IMG/VR virus record: IMGVR_UViG_3300030117_003323
Location: 418-41,825 of that record
Strand: one strand, 5' to 3'
Length of the DNA stretch: 41,408 nucleotides
From: a virus
The notes under the pieces were generated by a model. That model had not been told where the DNA came from, did no database searches, and was given only the letters and a program-made list of their open reading frames with translations. Of this stretch, positions 38,243 to 41,408 are shown piece after piece; position 1 is the stretch's first letter; each line of letters starts with the position of its first letter. A program made the translations under genes and the position numbers.

Positions 38243-40006
38243 TTATTTTTCGTATTTATCCAGAACTTTACCTTCGGCATCTAGGGGGATATCGGGTAAC
38301 CACTCTGGTGGGGTTCTCATTTCTTCTATGACAAGATCCAAAGTTTCCTCTGCATCTTTCTCATCCACTTCTATGACAACTTCGTCATGTACGTGGAAAA
38401 TAATTTCCATCCCTCTATTTTCGAGGCGGGTGAGTATATCAGAAAATATGTCCCTTGCAAGTGCTTGAGATGCATTTTCTGTTAAAAGTCCTCCGTATAG
38501 TTTTACAGGAATCTTTTTAGCTCCTTTAGCAATCAAAGCTATGTAGTTCCTCCTACCAAATTGCATGGCAGTTTGTATCTTACCGTAGTCCAAACTACGT
38601 CCAGATGGTAGTTCAATGCTAAAATCATCTCCTAATGAATATGCTACATGCAACTTTCTTTGTAGTTTGTTCCAAAGAGCCACAACTCGTTTCATTTTTG
38701 TTCTATATAGCTTTACAGCCTTGACAGCTTCGTCTTCATCCATACCCGATATCAAAGCAAACTTACCTGCTGATACAGAGTAACCACAACCAAGGACCAT
38801 AGTTTTAACTAGGTGTCTTAGTGAAGGGTCTTCATCTTTTAACACCCCTTTTGATTTGTCCCATTTATCAAACCTGATAGCAAAGGCTTCGTAGATATCG
38901 TCACTTGCTTTTATTTCATCTAAGGAGTCTTGATCTTCCGCTAACCAACATAAAGTTCTAACTTCAATTTGTGATAAGTCTACGACGACTAACTTCCTAC
39001 CCTTCTTTGGAGATATCAAACTACGTAAGTTGACCCCAAACATTTCTCCTCTAGGTAGGTTCTGTAAATTTAAGTTACCACCACTACCACTAAATCTACC
39101 TGTATGCGCTCCATGATATAAGATACCTCCGTAGTATCGTTTATCACCCATCGTGGCGTATTCAAAAGCTTCTAACTTTCTTTTAAGTGAGTTGATCCTT
39201 CTGTAATCACGTACCGCAGAAATCCATTTATACTTGCCCTCATTTTCTTTTATCCACTTATTAGCATCTTCATCTGTAAGAGCTAAACTTGCAGGAGGTT
39301 CTAGACCTTCTTTTTTACACTCATCGTTAAATGCTTGCCTAGATAGTATGGGTCTATCATCAATCCAAGGAATAGAGTTCTCTGCTTCAAAAAGTCTTTC
39401 ATTGATCGTTACTAAAGATTTTTTAAGTAGGTTAGTATTAATTGGAATACCTCTTTGCACACACCTTCTATTCATCAAACTAATATCCCGCTCCATTTGA
39501 GGCCAATCACTTTCTAAGTCTTGCCATAGCTTTAAACAAAGTTCTGAGTCCTTGAGAGCGTACTCATCAACTTCATCTTGGAACTCTTTAGTCATGTCCT
39601 CCCATCGTTTACCTGACATGTTATCCCTTGTAGATTTATCGACTTCTAAATTGTACAGGGTGGTGGTAGCCCCCTTCAAAGATCTAGGTAACCCAGAATA
39701 TGCTGCTAAGTCTGCGGTACACACCCATTCAGCATACTCATATTTTTTCCACCACCCTTTATCAACTCCATACAAATAAAGTGTTTCATCAAATTGTGCG
39801 TTGTGTGATAGGACTCTGTTATTTTCTATAACACTCCAATCAAATTCTTCTTTGGGACAACCAACGAAATTTGTCCCTTCATCCCCTACAGCACTAACTC
39901 TGTAGGCATCGAAGTCGGTATGGCTGAAGTAGCCTAGTAGTCCAAGGAATTTTACCGAACAATCTTTGTCGTAGTAACTTTCAAAATCAATAGCGATTGT
40001 ATTCAT
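38243..40006 (-). CDS. polA: Family A DNA polymerase with 3'-5' exonuclease (PolA)
   Basis: 587 residues from the ATG at 40006. Exonuclease: DFE (Asp7, Glu9), HNAQFD (Asp73), YALKD (Tyr149, Asp153). Polymerase: HTGRFSGSGGNLNLQNLP at ~301-318, motif A VVDLSQIEVR (Asp343), motif B R397-x3-K401-x3-L405-x3-Y409, motif C HVHDE (Asp541). No 5'-3' exonuclease domain, as is normal for phage PolA. The position equal to Phe762 of E. coli Pol I is Leu405, the variant linked in virioplankton studies with slower, possibly less lytic replication. A stable stem-loop (40024-40056) precedes the ATG; no Shine-Dalgarno. Confidence 0.92.
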   Translation of the reverse strand: MNTIAIDFESYYDKDCSVKFLGLLGYFSHTDFDAYRVSAVGDEGTNFVGCPKEEFDWSVIENNRVLSHNAQFDETLYLYGVDKGWWKKYEYAEWVCTADLAAYSGLPRSLKGATTTLYNLEVDKSTRDNMSGKRWEDMTKEFQDEVDEYALKDSELCLKLWQDLESDWPQMERDISLMNRRCVQRGIPINTNLLKKSLVTINERLFEAENSIPWIDDRPILSRQAFNDECKKEGLEPPASLALTDEDANKWIKENEGKYKWISAVRDYRRINSLKRKLEAFEYATMGDKRYYGGILYHGAHTGRFSGSGGNLNLQNLPRGEMFGVNLRSLISPKKGRKLVVVDLSQIEVRTLCWLAEDQDSLDEIKASDDIYEAFAIRFDKWDKSKGVLKDEDPSLRHLVKTMVLGCGYSVSAGKFALISGMDEDEAVKAVKLYRTKMKRVVALWNKLQRKLHVAYSLGDDFSIELPSGRSLDYGKIQTAMQFGRRNYIALIAKGAKKIPVKLYGGLLTENASQALARDIFSDILTRLENRGMEIIFHVHDEVVIEVDEKDAEETLDLVIEEMRTPPEWLPDIPLDAEGKVLDKYEK

Positions 40007-40023
40007 AATTTGCGATGAGTTGC

Positions 40024-40056
40024 CCACCTACGTGAAAACCTATGACACGTAGGTGG
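40024..40056 (-). promoter_or_regulatory. Leader stem-loop before the PolA gene
   Basis: Perfect 11 bp inverted repeat CCACCTACGTG (40024-40034) / CACGTAGGTGG (40046-40056) with an 11 nt loop. The ATG of polA is 17 nt downstream in the leftward direction, after GCAACTCATCGCAAATT. There is no U-run. A smaller GCGG/CCGC hairpin lies at 40075-40090 on the other side. Confidence 0.75.
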
Positions 40057-40099
40057 ACTCCCCCATTTCGTGTTGCGGAACTCCTACCGCTTACGAGAT

Positions 40100-40300
40100 T
40101 TATATTAGTTCAGGCTGAGATGCCTTTAGCTCCTTTAAGGTTTTGATCTGAGCTTCAAAAGCCTCGGATGTTGCCAACATCTTTGCATCAGATAATTCAA
40201 GTTCTTCTATTTTAGAAAAAATTTCTTTTCTGATTTTGCTTATTTGTTCAAGCTCACCTTCAAGGTGACTTAGTTTTTCGTCTATAGTAATATCTCCCAT
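40100..40300 (-). CDS. Small coiled-coil protein, 66 aa
   Basis: Almost entirely one heptad-like helix: DEKLSHLEGELEQISKIRKE, FSKIEELELSDAKMLATSEA, KTLKELKAS. No membrane segment. Starts 2 nt after the stop of the upstream gene, so translation is coupled, and lies between a possible DNA-binding protein and polA. It may oligomerise or bridge replication proteins; family not recognised. Confidence 0.65.
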   Translation of the reverse strand: MGDITIDEKLSHLEGELEQISKIRKEIFSKIEELELSDAKMLATSEAFEAQIKTLKELKASQPELI

Positions 40301-40302
40301 AA

Positions 40303-40959
40303 TTATGCAGGTATAATTCTAGATACGAAATCAACAACTTGTGGATCGGTATCAACCTTAGTTACAGTCATTTGTGGTATATACCAACTGACTCTGTTAG
40401 CTGTAGCTTGATCAGCCTGAAACTTCCAGTGTTTTGCACACAGTGGAGCATCTGGATTCATCGCTTGAAATAGTCCAAGTCTCTTGAACGTATTTCGGTA
40501 TGCTGCTTTACGTACATGGATTTTACCCATCGCATAAGAGGTTTCTCCTATGGGGAAAGGGAATGCGTCGGCAGCGTCCTCTCCGATATCCTCTGGTTCA
40601 GGGATAAGAAGTGTAACATCAGCAAACTCAATCGTACCGAAGTCCGAATCCTCTGCTATTGCTTGTTTCTCATCTGCGGTGTAAGCAACTCTCGCTACTT
40701 CGTTTGAACCAAAAGGTACGTTTTCTGCCCACCCTTTTATTGCTGTGATTGGGATAACTGAAAGCGATCCTCCTGTTGGCATAATAGTGTGGGTTCTATT
40801 GATAACGAGCGCACCCTCGTCACCATCGATTTCCGAAGATCCTTGTATAACATTGAGTCTTGGAATCTCGATATCTTCTGCTGATATCGCAAGCCTTGGA
40901 GCAGCTACTGGAGCTGCGAGTTCTTCTTTTTTAGCTTCTACTAATTTAGTCTTGGGCAT
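40303..40959 (-). CDS. Possible single-stranded DNA-binding protein, 218 aa
   Basis: N-terminal Ala/Pro/Glu-rich linker (~30 residues), then IPRLNVIQGSSEIDGDEGAL, AYTADEKQAIAEDSDFGTIE, an acidic patch (EPEDIGEDAADAFPFPIG), YAMGKIHVRKAAYRNTFKRL and NRVSWYIPQMTVTKVD. Beta strands with aromatic and basic residues, an acidic region and the neighbourhood (helicase, polA) suggest a phage SSB or annealing protein, but no motif proves it. The ATG is directly preceded by two 12 bp direct repeats. Confidence 0.5.
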   Translation of the reverse strand: MPKTKLVEAKKEELAAPVAAPRLAISAEDIEIPRLNVIQGSSEIDGDEGALVINRTHTIMPTGGSLSVIPITAIKGWAENVPFGSNEVARVAYTADEKQAIAEDSDFGTIEFADVTLLIPEPEDIGEDAADAFPFPIGETSYAMGKIHVRKAAYRNTFKRLGLFQAMNPDAPLCAKHWKFQADQATANRVSWYIPQMTVTKVDTDPQVVDFVSRIIPA

Positions 40960-40989
40960 GGTCTTAGTTTTGGTTTTGGTCTTAGTTTT
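40960..40989 (-). repeat. Two 12 bp direct repeats before the 218 aa gene
   Basis: GGTCTTAGTTTT occurs at 40960-40971 and 40978-40989 (as leftward RNA, AAAACTAAGACC twice), ending exactly at the ATG at 40959. The 39 nt between genes is otherwise A-rich on the coding strand. It may be a translational enhancer or regulator-binding site. Confidence 0.6.
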
Positions 40990-40998
40990 ATTTTAGTT

Positions 40999-41408
40999 TT
41001 AAGAAAGGGTAAACCTTTCCTCTGACGTTTCTATAATGCCATTGTTTTCAACAGCGTCAAGAAAAGATCTTGATTTTTCTCCTTTTTCTCCTTTAGGAGC
41101 ATTATCCCCTACAGCATTAGCTACTTTTTTAAGGGGAATACTAATCAAATTAAGTAAATCTTCTTGCTCTAAATCGTACTCTTTTGCTATTTCGACGAGC
41201 TTTATGTTGTCAGTACACTTACGAGTTGCTCCCATAGATCTAAGTTTCAAGTTCTGAAACTCCATTCCATCTTTAGCTAGTGCAACAGCTTTTTCTTTTA
41301 CCCTCTTTGCCCAATTCTCTACAACTTTAGCTACGATATAAAGATGCTCTACTGTGTTAGGGTCTGTAGGATCTTCTATATTTTCTTTAGGTAAATTATC
41401 TCCTGATA
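40999..41408 (-). CDS. Partial gene entering from the right edge (C-terminal ~136 aa), DUF2800-like end
   Basis: The frame is open from the right edge (first complete codon at 41406), so the internal ATG at 41265 is not the true start. Visible: EHLYIVAKVVENWAKRVKEK, MEFQNLKLRSMGATRKCTDN, PKGEKGEKSRSFLDAVENNG. A 'W-x-K-x-V-x-x-x-A ... G-x-x-x-x-x-x-K-L-x-x-x-x-x-x-R-K-x-T-D' pattern resembles the C-terminal end of DUF2800 phage proteins (PD-(D/E)XK exonuclease-like), usually found next to a DNA-binding protein; the catalytic core would be outside. Weak assignment. Confidence 0.55.
   Translation of the reverse strand, partial: SGDNLPKENIEDPTDPNTVEHLYIVAKVVENWAKRVKEKAVALAKDGMEFQNLKLRSMGATRKCTDNIKLVEIAKEYDLEQEDLLNLISIPLKKVANAVGDNAPKGEKGEKSRSFLDAVENNGIIETSEERFTLS

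Noticed and set aside
38241-38280. Longer helicase start (extra 13 residues) overlapping the polymerase
   Set aside because: An ATG exactly 1 nt after the polymerase stop gives a normal operon junction; the extra residues are also polymerase codons.

Overview
The window is most of the genome of an uncultured tailed phage (Caudoviricetes). I see no bacterial core genes, rRNA or tRNA. Signs of a marine phage of a Gram-negative host are the very long repetitive fibre proteins built of 'DLQIYHDGTxSYI ... FETTxDGATVTG' blocks, which are typical of marine phages, a compact family A DNA polymerase without a 5'-3' exonuclease, an Amidase_3 lysin, and lipoprotein signal peptides that fit spanin or outer-membrane roles. 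The DNA is AT-rich. Shine-Dalgarno sequences are rare, and good sigma70-type boxes (TTGACT/TATAAT, TTGCTA/TATAAT) point to use of the host RNA polymerase. No phage RNA polymerase, integrase or terminase was recognised, so either the window is incomplete or the packaging gene is not recognisable.

Layout. (1) 1-588: the start of a leftward gene running off the left edge, with a strong leftward promoter (226-254), a leader stem-loop and three 52-55 bp tandem repeats, then a leftward terminator (537-571). (2) 589-5395: a leftward operon of small accessory proteins (Gp88-like, DUF932, membrane and coiled-coil proteins). Every cistron there that is not directly coupled to its predecessor has a stem-loop just before its start. 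(3) 5396-6255: a gene-free, hairpin-rich 860 bp stretch that may encode a large structured RNA, followed by a repeated dyad motif and two small rightward genes (6256-7199) separated by a cruciform. (4) 7285-18179: rightward head genes (portal, scaffold-like protein, four small basic proteins, major capsid with its own long leader and strong terminator), interrupted by two leftward single genes, a small lipoprotein and a glycosyltransferase-like protein. (5) 18179-33181: fibre and tail genes, dominated by a 2049-residue and a 2378-residue repeat protein. (6) 33242-35799: lysis cassette (two small holin-like proteins, overlapping spanin-like pair, amidase), a small HExxE protein and a PD-(D/E)XK-like nuclease. 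(7) 35793-41408: leftward replication genes (primase-helicase, PolA, two small proteins, and the C-terminal part of a gene running off the right edge).

The two leftward arms look like early/replication transcription and the rightward block like late transcription. Several rightward promoters lie so close to the ATG that the transcripts should be leaderless or nearly so, whereas leftward genes have structured leaders. If the genome is circular or permuted, the leftward promoter at 226-254 would feed directly into the replication genes at the right end.

All calls rest on reading sequence and remembered family motifs; no database search was run.
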